The notes: generated from the letters alone by a model not told the origin. Positions 8,141 through 13,658 are shown, numbered from the stretch's first letter. The stretch is 13,658 nt of DNA from Methanomassiliicoccaceae archaeon UBA480 (GCA_002506425.1 DAXO01000052.1:1-13658); one strand, 5' to 3'. A program made the numbers and translations.

Positions 8141-8831
8141 CGTCGATCCTCCTGATCACTCCGAAGTGGTTCTGCCATCCCACGTCCTTCTTGCCTATGC
8201 ATATGGTGCACACGCCGAGCGGAGGGTTCCCGCGGAGCGATACGCTTCCGTCGGCGGGCACGGGACGGACCTCGTCCATGCGTCTGAAAAGGTATCTGAG
8301 GCCGGTCCCCTGGATGGCGTTCGTCTCGACGATCTCCATGTCGGGGCTGACCTGCCTGATGCTCTCCCTGAAGACCTCCTTCTCCGCCTGGGAGATGAGG
8401 TCGGTCTTGGTGACTATGCACATGTCGGAGAGGTCGATCATGGGGGCCATCTTCAGCGGCGCGTGGGTTCCCGAAAGGGACGACATGACGCAGATCCCGA
8501 AGGAATCTGTGAAGTACGGGGTGCATCTGAGGCAGAGCCCGGCGCTCTCCACGATGAGGACGTCGGCGCCTTGGGAGACGGCCCATTCCATGGCGTCGGT
8601 GATGATCATGATGCTCATGTGGTCCGGGCACATGTCGCCCGAGTAGACCTTCCTCGCAGGGATCCCGAACTCGGCCTTCAGCTCCTCGTCCTCGAAGGCC
8701 TTGACGACATCGATCTTCAGGAACGCGGGGGAGCCTCCGGAATCGATGATATGGCGGATCATCTTCCTTATCACGGAGGTCTTGCCGGCGCTCGGAGGCC
8801 CGGCTACGACCATCAGACGGAGCCCTTCCAT
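8112..8831 (-). CDS. HypB/UreG-like (SIMIBI) GTPase with cysteine motifs
   Basis: This 239-residue P-loop NTPase is of the metallochaperone type. The P-loop GPPSAGKTS is at 11-19, a TKTD guanine-specificity motif at 141-144, and a hydrophobic strand with ESAG (VLIVESAG) at 91-98. Cysteines that could hold a metal or cluster are C68 (GDMCPDH), C100/C103 (CLRC) and C208/C211 (CTIC). HypB and UreG relatives use GTP to insert nickel; the cargo here is unknown. The start ATG at 8831 shares its A with the CGA that I read as the end of the ABC gene (CGATG), mirroring TGATG overlaps. An alternative start at 8814 would shorten the first strand. It ends in TGA and overlaps the Fe-S gene by 29 nt. Confidence 0.72.
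   Translation of the reverse strand: MEGLRLMVVAGPPSAGKTSVIRKMIRHIIDSGGSPAFLKIDVVKAFEDEELKAEFGIPARKVYSGDMCPDHMSIMIITDAMEWAVSQGADVLIVESAGLCLRCTPYFTDSFGICVMSSLSGTHAPLKMAPMIDLSDMCIVTKTDLISQAEKEVFRESIRQVSPDMEIVETNAIQGTGLRYLFRRMDEVRPVPADGSVSLRGNPPLGVCTICIGKKDVGWQNHFGVIRRIDDADNIYRGE
8146..8153 (-). promoter_or_regulatory. Shine-Dalgarno fixing the start of the Fe-S protein gene
   Basis: AGGAGGAT lies 5 nt before ATG 8140 within the end of the GTPase gene. It supports the 29-nt overlap as real rather than a mis-called start. Confidence 0.7.
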
Positions 8832-9592
8832 CGCTCGACGCCCCCTATGACCTCGCCGTTCCTGAGACGCTCCCTTATGACGGACAGCTGGGAGTCGAGG
8901 CTGCGGACCAGGTCGATGGCCTCCCTCTCGCTGCTCCCAGCTTCTATTATATCGGCGACCTCGCCGTTCCTCATGACTATCCTCCTGTCGGATATCATGG
9001 AGACGAACGGGTCGTGGGTGACGAATATCACGGCCTTCCTCATCCTCCTGAGGGCGTCGATGACCTGCTCCTTGTAGATCCCCGCGTTCTCGATCTCGTC
9101 GAGGAGGATGATCGGGGCGTCGGATATCAGGAGGGCGTCGGCGATCATGAGGGAACGGGTCTGTCCTCCGGAGAGGCTGGAGACCCTCCAATCGCCGTCG
9201 AACTTCTCGCCGGTGAACGTGTTGCCGAGGGCTATCGCCTCATCGACGATCCCCGGAGAGGTCCCGCGGGTGAGCCTGTGCATCTCCAGGAACTCCCTAA
9301 CGGAGAGGTCGGCCAGGCATTTCGTGTTCTGCGTTATCATGGCGATGGGCTTGCAGGACGGGTCGCGGATGAGGGACTCGTCGGGCTCCTCGCCGTTGAC
9401 GAGGATGCGCCTTCCGGTGACGGTGTCGCCCTGGGCGAACACCTCGATGTCGTTGATGAACGCGGTCTTTCCGGATCCGGTGGGACCGACGATGGATATC
9501 AGGTCCCCGGGGCCTATCTCCAGCTTGTCGAAGTTCTCTCTCCTTCCCGTCTTCCCGCAGCCCGGGCATACGGTGATCGTTACCTCTTCCAT
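8831..9592 (-). CDS. Soluble ABC-type ATPase heading the operon, ending at an in-frame CGA
   Basis: This is a complete single ABC ATPase domain of 253 residues. Walker A GPTGSGKT is at 36-43, the Q-loop glutamine near 88, LSGGQ at 140-144, Walker B IILLDE at 161-166, and the H-loop VTHD at 191-194. A CPGC pair at 9-12 is unusual for a transporter ATPase. No membrane permease or binding protein is nearby, so a transport role is not supported; a remodelling or maturation ATPase is more likely (inference). ATG 9592 has AGGTG upstream. The alternative GTG at 9601 is followed by an in-frame CGA, consistent with CGA not being sense. The gene ends at CGA 8833-8831, whose A begins the GTPase ATG; a standard reading adds six codons to a TGA at 8815-8813. 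The promoter is divergent from the UPF0280 gene. Confidence 0.78.
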
Positions 9593-9606
9593 GATTCGCA
9601 CCTGCT

Positions 9607-9626
9607 CCGTCCGGAACGCCGGACGG
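9607..9626 (-). repeat. Perfect inverted repeat at the 5' end of the operon leader
   Basis: CCGTCCGG-aacg-CCGGACGG is an 8-bp perfect inverted repeat with a 4-nt loop. It lies about where transcription from the 9652-9660 TATA should begin, and 14 nt before the ABC start codon. It could be an operator over the start site or a leader hairpin affecting ribosome access. Confidence 0.6.
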
Positions 9627-9651
9627 GCCTCTGGCCGCCGATGATGGCAGG

Positions 9652-9660
9652 GATATTTAA
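9652..9660 (-). promoter_or_regulatory. TATA box for the six-gene operon
   Basis: TTAAATATC on the minus strand predicts a transcription start near 9628 and a leader of about 36 nt with a Shine-Dalgarno sequence. Confidence 0.5.
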
Positions 9661-9728
9661 CCCGAAGGTGGATTAATTATACAATCAGGATATAGAACGG
9701 GGATTATTGCAAAAAGGTAATCGGCGCC

Positions 9729-9736
9729 TAATTATA
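9729..9736 (+). promoter_or_regulatory. TATA box for the UPF0280 gene
   Basis: TAATTATA is centred about 26 nt before GTG 9759, so the transcript would start at the GTG itself (leaderless). Confidence 0.55.
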
Positions 9737-9758
9737 CCGAGCGTCTGATGGATGAGGC

Positions 9759-10439
9759 GTGCACATAGAGCATGGACGGATCATCGTGGGAGAGACCTGC
9801 ATCGACGCCAGGGTGGAGGAGGGTTTCCTCCGCAGGATCGAACCCCTGATAGCAGAAGCCAGAACGCAGATAGAATCGAAGATAGACTCCGATCCGTTCT
9901 TCGGCCTCACGTACGAGCCCTATTCCGCCTCTCCTGATGACGGAATCGTGGTGAGATGGATGTGCGCCGCGTCGGAGGCGGCGGATGTGGGGCCCATGGC
10001 TGCAGTGGCCGGCGCCGTGGACAGATACGTTGCGGAATCCCTTGCGGCGGAAGGATGCGGGTACATGGTCCTGGACAACGACGGCGACATCGCGATGCAG
10101 ACAGACAGTCCGGTCAGAGTGCTCCTCTATCCTGGGGACGAGGGCTTTCCTCTATTGTCGGCGACGCTCGAGCCCGAAGGCTCGATGCTCTCGATATGCA
10201 CGTCCTCGGGGAAGATCGGCCACTCCGTCTCCCTGGGGGAATGCTCCCTCGCATCGGTGATCTCGAGGGATCCCGCGCTGGCGGACGCCTGCGCCACCAG
10301 GCTCGGGAACCTCTGCAAGGGCCCGATCGACCTGGCGGCGGAGGAGGTGGGTTCGATAGCCGGAGTCCAAGGATGCTTCGCGATCGACAGCGGCAACGTG
10401 GCGGTATCCGGAGACTTCCCCCTGGACGGGCTCTCTCGA
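9759..10439 (+). CDS. UPF0280/COG2122 (ApbE-like) protein, ending at an in-frame CGA
   Basis: The 226 residues show the family signature throughout: DPFFGLTYEPY at 45-55, VGPMAAVAGAV at 77-87, LDNDGDI at 105-111, and CTSSGKIGHS at 147-156 followed by ALADACATRLGN at 173-184. A COG2122 protein (MA1715 in Methanosarcina acetivorans) acts with DUF39 proteins in homocysteine synthesis. Here it faces the operon carrying the DUF39-like marker 16, so a role in the same aldehyde-to-thiol chemistry for coenzyme M is plausible (inference). The start is GTG at leaderless distance from a TATA box. The conserved domain ends near residue 222, and CGA 10437-10439 follows at once. In the standard code the frame would run 333 more codons to 11441, wholly antisense to nif3, which is not credible. 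No other CGA occurs in the gene. Confidence 0.8.
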
Positions 10440-11399
10440 TCGGCGCTCGCACCTTATGAAACCGGAGCAGGGGATGACGGATATCCCGTGGTCCGCCCAC
10501 CTGTCGCATATGAGGTTGATCCCGAGACTGTCCGAGGGCATGTGCCCGCTCACCACGAGGGGGACGTTGGCCTCCCTCGCGGCATCGTAGTGGCTGTCCG
10601 GGAAGTGCATGCCTACGACGGTCCCGATCCCCGCCCGGGAGAGGGCCTCGTACATGGACTTGGGTCCGGACGTGCCGCCGGTCATCTTGCAGAGGATCCT
10701 CCCGCACCTGGAGTCCTTCCTGCCGACCATGATCCTCGGGCGGGCGTTGCTCCTGGCGGCGATGCGGTACTCCGGCTCGCCCATCAGGACATCGACGATA
10801 TCGCCGAGCGTCCTCGGCTCCCTGCTCTCGAACAGGCGCGTGAGGTAGGCCTGGACCATGTTGTCGGCTGCGGAATGGACATTGAAAAGTGGGATGTCGA
10901 GGAGCCTGGCGGCGTCGACCGCCTGGTTGTGGTTGACGCCCATCATGTTCCTCAGGGCCTCGTCGGTGCGGAGGCCCATGATTCCTTCGGCCACGTTGAT
11001 CGGAACTCCGACGGAGTGGTACATGTCGGCCTGCATGGACATGACCTTCGGGAACAGGACCCTGGAGGACCCGAGCGGATGGTGCCCGACGAGGGCATCG
11101 ATGCGCCTTCCCTTCTCCCTGAGCCTGTCGGCGAGCAGGACCTCGCCGGTGCCGATGTCGATGCCCCACATGAACGTCTCCGCGTCCATGTCGCGGGCCT
11201 CCTCGGAGCCGCAGGAGAAGCGGCAGTCCTCGTACGGGTTCCACAGGCGCTCGGGATCGAACAGCTCCTTCTCGCTGTCCCCGGCGGAGTCGTATTCCCT
11301 GCGGGCGGCTTCGAATATCTCCCGGATCTCCCTCTCGGGACGGGGGTCCTCGGACATGCCGAGCTTGATGGCCATCTCGTAGGCCTCGTAGATCTTCAT
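10440..11399 (-). CDS. NIF3/YbgI-family dinuclear-metal protein, ending at an in-frame CGA
   Basis: The 319-residue protein belongs to the NIF3 (NGG1p-interacting factor 3-like) family, hexameric proteins with a two-metal site whose biological role is still unclear. Likely metal ligands are visible: GHHPLG (H106, H107), VHSAADN (H175, D179) and SGHMPSDS (H286). The C-terminus VIPCSGFIR is where such proteins end. The codon following CER is CGA at 10442-10440, immediately abutting the CGA of the convergent UPF0280 gene. A standard reading continues 95 arginine-rich codons to 10152, antisense to UPF0280. No other CGA occurs in its ~320 codons. The start is ATG 11399; the frame is open upstream, but that stretch shows no conserved sequence. 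Conventional annotation would give 10152-11399 or a longer start at 11603. Confidence 0.8.
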
Positions 11400-11472
11400 G
11401 ACGGGGCGATGAGCGGGACAATAGAAGAACGTCTCTACTGATGCGGGAACGAAACCGCTGGGGGATTCAGAA

Positions 11473-11524
11473 AGAAAATTGGATGAGAGGCCCCCCCTGC
11501 TCGTAGCCGATTCGAGCAAGCCTC
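11473..11524 (-). terminator. Possible terminator: bulged hairpin followed by T-rich run (minus strand)
   Basis: On the plus strand GAGGC (487-491 of the 11-kb block) pairs with GCCTC (520-524), and TGCTCG (498-503) pairs with CGAGCA (513-518), with an unpaired C-run between. On the minus strand the hairpin is followed by AATTTTCTTTC. It could end the transcript of the InlB-repeat gene, though it lies about 155-205 nt after that stop. Confidence 0.35.
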
Positions 11525-11570
11525 CCCCACGGACGATGCGCGAATCTATGCAGAAGTATGCGACCGGGCG

Positions 11571-11592
11571 GCCGGGGGCATCGGCCCCCGGC
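11571..11592. repeat. Perfect 9-bp GC-rich inverted repeat
   Basis: GCCGGGGGC-atcg-GCCCCCGGC forms a very stable hairpin about 90 bp after the InlB-repeat gene. It could be a transcript-stabilising or terminating structure. No other copy was seen in the window. Confidence 0.55.
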
Positions 11593-11678
11593 AGCCCGGC
11601 CATGGTCTCGAAGACAGCGCTGCCGTGCTTCTCGACCTGGAAACTGTTTCCGATGATCTCGGCTTCCCCGGGCCGATG

Positions 11679-12677
11679 TCATGCCTGTATGAAATTCACC
11701 GAGACCATGGACAGATCCGAACCGTAGGGGGAGAAGCCGATCGCCCCTCCCTTGTCCATAGGCACGGAGTACAGGATGCAGAATGTACTGGATCCGCCCT
11801 TCTCGATGAAGATGTGATAACCGCCGGGATTGCCCATGATACTCGAATCGAAAATATGCGAATGCTTGTCCGGCCTGTAAAAATCAGATCCGATCTTCAT
11901 CATGAATGCATTGCTAGACATCATGATTCCGTTCTCGAAGGTCTCGTTCGTCACGGTGAACCTGTAGGCAACGAACCTGCACCCCTCTGCGGGAGCGGCG
12001 GTTCTGGTTTCACCGAACTGATTCTGATATTCGAATCCCTCCGCATATCCGTCCACCGCCTGGTATGTGACATCAAGCATGGGCAGCCATATCGCATAGA
12101 GGACGACGCTTCTTTCGCTCGGATAGAACCTGTCGCCGTTATGGTACACGTAATGCAGGTTCCTCGGATTCTTGTCCTCCGACCAACCGGCGAATGCATA
12201 GCCGTCGCGAAGGGGATCCCATGCCACGACCCTGCATGCATCGAAGTAGTCGAACCTGCACGTCGCAGGAGTCTCACCCTCCCCTCCGTTGAGATCGTAA
12301 GATACGTATCTGACGGGCTTCCAGACGGCGTACAGAGTCTTCGAATCCATCGTATAGAGCGTGGATCCATGGAAGTAGGTATTGAAACGGTCCGATCTGC
12401 TGGGCCTCTCGCACCATCCGCCGAATTCGTATCCATCCCTCTCGGGAACCAGATCGCATTTCACCCTGATGTAGCCGGGCATGGCCTTCTGAGGTTCGGG
12501 AGGCTCCCCTTCCGCACCGTTGAGATCGTACGTTATGAATATCCATTCGTCGGCCGCTCCTACCTGAGGTTCGGGCGAATCATCGGCAGCGATGATGAAG
12601 ATGCCCGCGATCCCCAAGGCTACCAGGGCCAGGAGAATCGGGAACGCTGTCAACGGGTCCTTGACTCTTCCAGTCAT
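11679..12677 (-). CDS. Membrane-anchored surface protein with two InlB B-repeats
   Basis: In the 332 residues, a short positive N-terminus is followed by one hydrophobic segment (10-31), a signal anchor that would place the rest outside the cell. Two InlB B-repeat (Listeria-Bacteroides, PF09479) units follow, at about 45-121 (ITYDLNGAEGE ... GYEFGGW ... LYAVW) and 122-200 (VSYDLNGGEGE ... GYAFAGW ... LYAIW). The last ~130 residues form a beta-rich domain resembling DUF4352 (VTNETFENG ... PGGYHIFIEKGG). Such repeats mediate surface contacts and are common in gut bacteria and gut methanogens. Codon choice is less GC-biased than in the housekeeping genes, with more AGA and TAT, suggesting later acquisition. 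It ends in TGA. A TATA-like GTATTAAG lies about 29 nt upstream of ATG. Confidence 0.78.
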   Translation of the reverse strand: MTGRVKDPLTAFPILLALVALGIAGIFIIAADDSPEPQVGAADEWIFITYDLNGAEGEPPEPQKAMPGYIRVKCDLVPERDGYEFGGWCERPSRSDRFNTYFHGSTLYTMDSKTLYAVWKPVRYVSYDLNGGEGETPATCRFDYFDACRVVAWDPLRDGYAFAGWSEDKNPRNLHYVYHNGDRFYPSERSVVLYAIWLPMLDVTYQAVDGYAEGFEYQNQFGETRTAAPAEGCRFVAYRFTVTNETFENGIMMSSNAFMMKIGSDFYRPDKHSHIFDSSIMGNPGGYHIFIEKGGSSTFCILYSVPMDKGGAIGFSPYGSDLSMVSVNFIQA

Positions 12678-12702
12678 GAATCAATCATGAACGGGAAGGA
12701 TT

Positions 12703-12710
12703 CTTAATAC
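12703..12710 (-). promoter_or_regulatory. TATA-like element of the InlB-repeat gene
   Basis: GTATTAAG on the minus strand is about 29 nt upstream of ATG 12677, compatible with a leaderless start. Confidence 0.4.
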
Positions 12711-12821
12711 TTGGGACGGAAACTGCACCGCTATACAATCGGAAGCAGGAGTCTGGATAATACATCCAAAACGACCGCTGATGAGGTCCTGAGAGAGCCT
12801 CGATGAAATCATCCCATTCTG

Positions 12822-12841
12822 ATCCGGCCGATAGGCCGGAT
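12822..12841. repeat. 8-bp perfect inverted repeat
   Basis: ATCCGGCC-gata-GGCCGGAT could form a stable hairpin. On the plus strand it is followed by TCCTCTTCT, a pyrimidine run, but no plus-strand gene precedes it. Its role is unknown. Confidence 0.55.
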
Positions 12842-12880
12842 TCCTCTTCTCGGTGTCTCCGATTTTCGTGGCATGCCGTT

Positions 12881-12892
12881 CTTTTTATATAT
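12881..12892 (+). promoter_or_regulatory. Strong TATA box reading toward the transposase
   Basis: CTTTTTATATAT predicts a transcription start near 12912, directly before the long inverted repeat at 12915-12958 and about 170 nt before the transposase ATG. Confidence 0.5.
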
Positions 12893-12914
12893 CAGACTGC
12901 CATGCATGGGTAGG

Positions 12915-12958
12915 TGGATTTGGATATATATCGATAAATCGATTATAATCCAAATCCA
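12915..12958. repeat. 44-bp interrupted palindrome
   Basis: The arms TGGATTTGGAT and ATCCAAATCCA (11 bp, perfect) flank a symmetric inner pair ATCGAT-aa-ATCGAT. The two levels are separated on each side by 4 nt (atat and tata) that do not pair. The symmetry is exact in spacing. It may be a dimeric operator with two protein contacts per side, a leader hairpin of the transposase mRNA, or an element end. Confidence 0.65.
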
Positions 12959-13027
12959 ATCGACGAAAACAGAAAACGACACGAGAATCCGAGTCCACCG
13001 ATGCCGAAGAGGCGAGAAGAAAGGTAA

Positions 13028-13060
13028 CTCCCCCCGACAGTTTCCACACAAACGGGGGAG
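13028..13060. repeat. Inverted repeat just upstream of the transposase start
   Basis: CTCCCCCCG and CGGGGGAG can pair over 8 bp with one bulged C, around a 16-nt loop. It lies 20 nt before ATG 13081 and could sequester the translation start, a common way of keeping transposase expression low. Confidence 0.45.
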
Positions 13061-13080
13061 GCCATCCGGAAGTGTGTCGG

Positions 13081-13658
13081 ATGACAGGGAAGAAGAGTAT
13101 CGAGATAGCACATAAAGTCGACGGAAGAAAGCTCAGAAGAGGGAAAAGGGGCCGGTACCACCGCAAACAGATCGAGGGTAATGATAGACTGATCCGTTAC
13201 GTACAACTCCTAATGGCTATCATGGAGCATCTGGAGGTGCCGGTTTACCGGCACCCGAAGAGCAACCATGTGTACAGCTACAGATCAAAGATCGTGATGC
13301 TGGTCCTGAAGGAGAGGCTGAAGCTCTCCTACGAGCAGTTCTGCGACGATCTCCCCAGCTACCCCCATCTTCTAAAGGAGATGGGAGTGTTCCACATCCC
13401 CCACAGGACCACCCTCATCAGATTCGCCAATGTGACTGATGAGCAGGATCTGCAGAACGTCATCGCGGCGTTCAGGCACTTCTGTCGCGATAACCGTGTA
13501 CTCAGCATCGACGCTACCGGATTCAGCAACTTCTTGCGTTCGGCGCATTTCGCCAAACGTTGCAAGGATTTCGGGATAAAGGCCGAGCCCAGAACCTTCA
13601 CCAAGTTATCGATAGCAGCCGACACGGAGACGCACCTCGTCGTTTCGGCGAGGGCGTC
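13081..13658 (+). CDS. DDE transposase, IS5/IS4-like (3' end cut by window)
   Basis: The frame from ATG 13081 stays open to the window edge (192 codons). A basic N-terminus rich in K and R is followed by a helical segment (YRSKIVMLVLKERLKLSYEQ). Then comes the start of the catalytic RNase-H-like core, SIDATGF, which carries the first DDE aspartate, and then TKLSIAADTETHLVVSA, typical of IS4/IS5-type transposases. The remaining acidic residues lie outside the window. Codon use is less GC-biased than in the core genes (AGA, CGT, AAA, TTA present), fitting a mobile element. There is only a weak ribosome-binding site. Exact family assignment needs the full element. Confidence 0.75.
   Translation, partial: MTGKKSIEIAHKVDGRKLRRGKRGRYHRKQIEGNDRLIRYVQLLMAIMEHLEVPVYRHPKSNHVYSYRSKIVMLVLKERLKLSYEQFCDDLPSYPHLLKEMGVFHIPHRTTLIRFANVTDEQDLQNVIAAFRHFCRDNRVLSIDATGFSNFLRSAHFAKRCKDFGIKAEPRTFTKLSIAADTETHLVVSARA

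Larger units (their letters stand above)
9593..9758. promoter_or_regulatory. Divergent promoter region between the CoM-linked operon and the UPF0280 gene
   Basis: This 166-bp AT-rich gap holds a minus-strand TATA candidate (9652-9660), a plus-strand TATA (9729-9736), a perfect inverted repeat in the operon leader (9607-9626), and two copies of TAATTATAC about 55 bp apart (9674 and 9729). A shared control of both directions is possible; nothing in the sequence proves it. Confidence 0.55.
11400..11678. other. Intergenic region with two GC-rich hairpins, no convincing gene
   Basis: These 279 bp lie between the InlB-repeat gene and nif3. Small open frames on both strands have shadow-like composition. 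The minus frame shared by the two flanking genes stays open across the whole gap after the TGA at 11679, but has no start that gives a recognisable protein. The region contains a 9-bp perfect GC hairpin and a second bulged hairpin followed by a T-rich run on the minus strand. I see no clear nif3 promoter. Confidence 0.5.
12678..13080. other. AT-rich non-coding region upstream of the transposase
   Basis: These 403 bp carry no convincing gene. They hold a possible promoter for the InlB-repeat gene (TATA at 12703-12710 on the minus strand), inverted repeats at 12822-12841, 12915-12958 and 13028-13060, a 10-bp palindrome CCATGCATGG at 12900-12909, and a strong plus-strand TATA box at 12881-12892. 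Part of it may be the left end of the insertion element, but I could not identify a terminal repeat or target duplication because the right end is outside the window. Confidence 0.5.

Noticed and set aside
9593..9601. GTG start at 9601 for the ABC ATPase
   Set aside because: ATG 9592 has the better-placed AGGTG, and the second codon after the GTG would be CGA.
251..10459. Assembly frameshifts as the cause of the missing stops
   Set aside because: Stops exist nearby in other frames for cdc6 (513), tmk (3869) and UPF0280 (10457), but that is expected by chance. No single indel fixes both convergent genes, and the exact CGA placement with no sense CGA argues for recoding. Raw reads would still be needed to exclude errors fully.
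10443..11441. 560-residue UPF0280 fusion protein
   Set aside because: The extra 333 residues are wholly the reverse strand of the nif3 gene, which has clear family motifs and its own start.
11400..11603. In-frame N-terminal extension of the NIF3 protein starting at 11603
   Set aside because: The added 68 residues have no family similarity, cross two strong hairpins, and the family start matches ATG 11399.
1..13658. CRISPR arrays, tRNA or rRNA genes
   Set aside because: No regularly spaced repeats and no cloverleaf or rRNA-like sequence were recognised on either strand.

Overview
The window is archaeal and most probably from a methanogen. It encodes a digeranylgeranylglyceryl-phosphate synthase (ether lipids), an Orc1/Cdc6 initiator, a NcsA/TtuA tRNA thiolase, cysteate synthase, a fused sulfopyruvate decarboxylase ComDE and methanogenesis marker protein 16. 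The GC-rich coding sequence, archaeal TATA boxes placed for leaderless starts, no gene ending in TAG, and an InlB-repeat surface protein of the kind found in gut microbes all fit a host-associated Methanomassiliicoccales-like organism. That lineage assignment is inference.

Layout. (1) Positions 1-2477, minus strand: ubiA-type lipid gene, then orc1/cdc6, then ncsA/ttuA (cut by the left edge), tightly packed. (2) 2565-3843, plus strand: a SEC59/phytol-kinase-like membrane protein followed by a thymidylate-kinase-like gene, divergent from region 1. (3) 9592-3858, minus strand: one tightly coupled six-gene unit, soluble ABC ATPase, HypB/UreG-like GTPase, 4Fe-4S protein, methanogenesis marker 16, cysteate synthase, ComDE. 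(4) 9759-10439, plus strand: a UPF0280/COG2122 gene divergent from that unit. (5) 11399-10440, minus: a NIF3-family protein, convergent with it. (6) 12677-11679, minus: a membrane-anchored InlB-repeat protein. (7) 12678-13658: an AT-richer region with several inverted repeats, leading into a DDE transposase cut by the right edge.

Metabolic theme. Cysteate synthase and ComDE carry out two known steps of coenzyme M synthesis (phosphoserine to cysteate; sulfopyruvate to sulfoacetaldehyde). Marker 16 (a DUF39 relative) and the UPF0280 protein resemble the families needed in Methanosarcina to turn an aldehyde into a thiol during homocysteine synthesis. The same chemistry is needed for the last step of coenzyme M synthesis (sulfoacetaldehyde to coenzyme M). 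The ABC ATPase, GTPase and Fe-S protein that head the operon look like a maturation or electron-supply module for it.

Most striking observation. Five genes (orc1/cdc6, tmk-like, ABC ATPase, UPF0280, nif3) have no standard stop where their families end. Each has an in-frame CGA at exactly that point. I found no CGA used as a sense arginine codon in any gene of the window (about 300 arginine codons read by eye). Treating CGA as a stop removes every implausible overlap: UPF0280 and nif3 then end back to back at 10439/10440, tmk ends 14 bp short of comDE, and the ABC gene ends in CGATG, the analogue of the usual TGATG stop-start overlap. The other genes whose ends are visible all use TGA, and none uses TAA or TAG. 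The window therefore looks as if termination occurs at YGA (UGA and CGA), which to my knowledge is an undescribed code or an unusual C-to-U editing situation. All CDS ends below follow that reading, and the conventional ends are also given.
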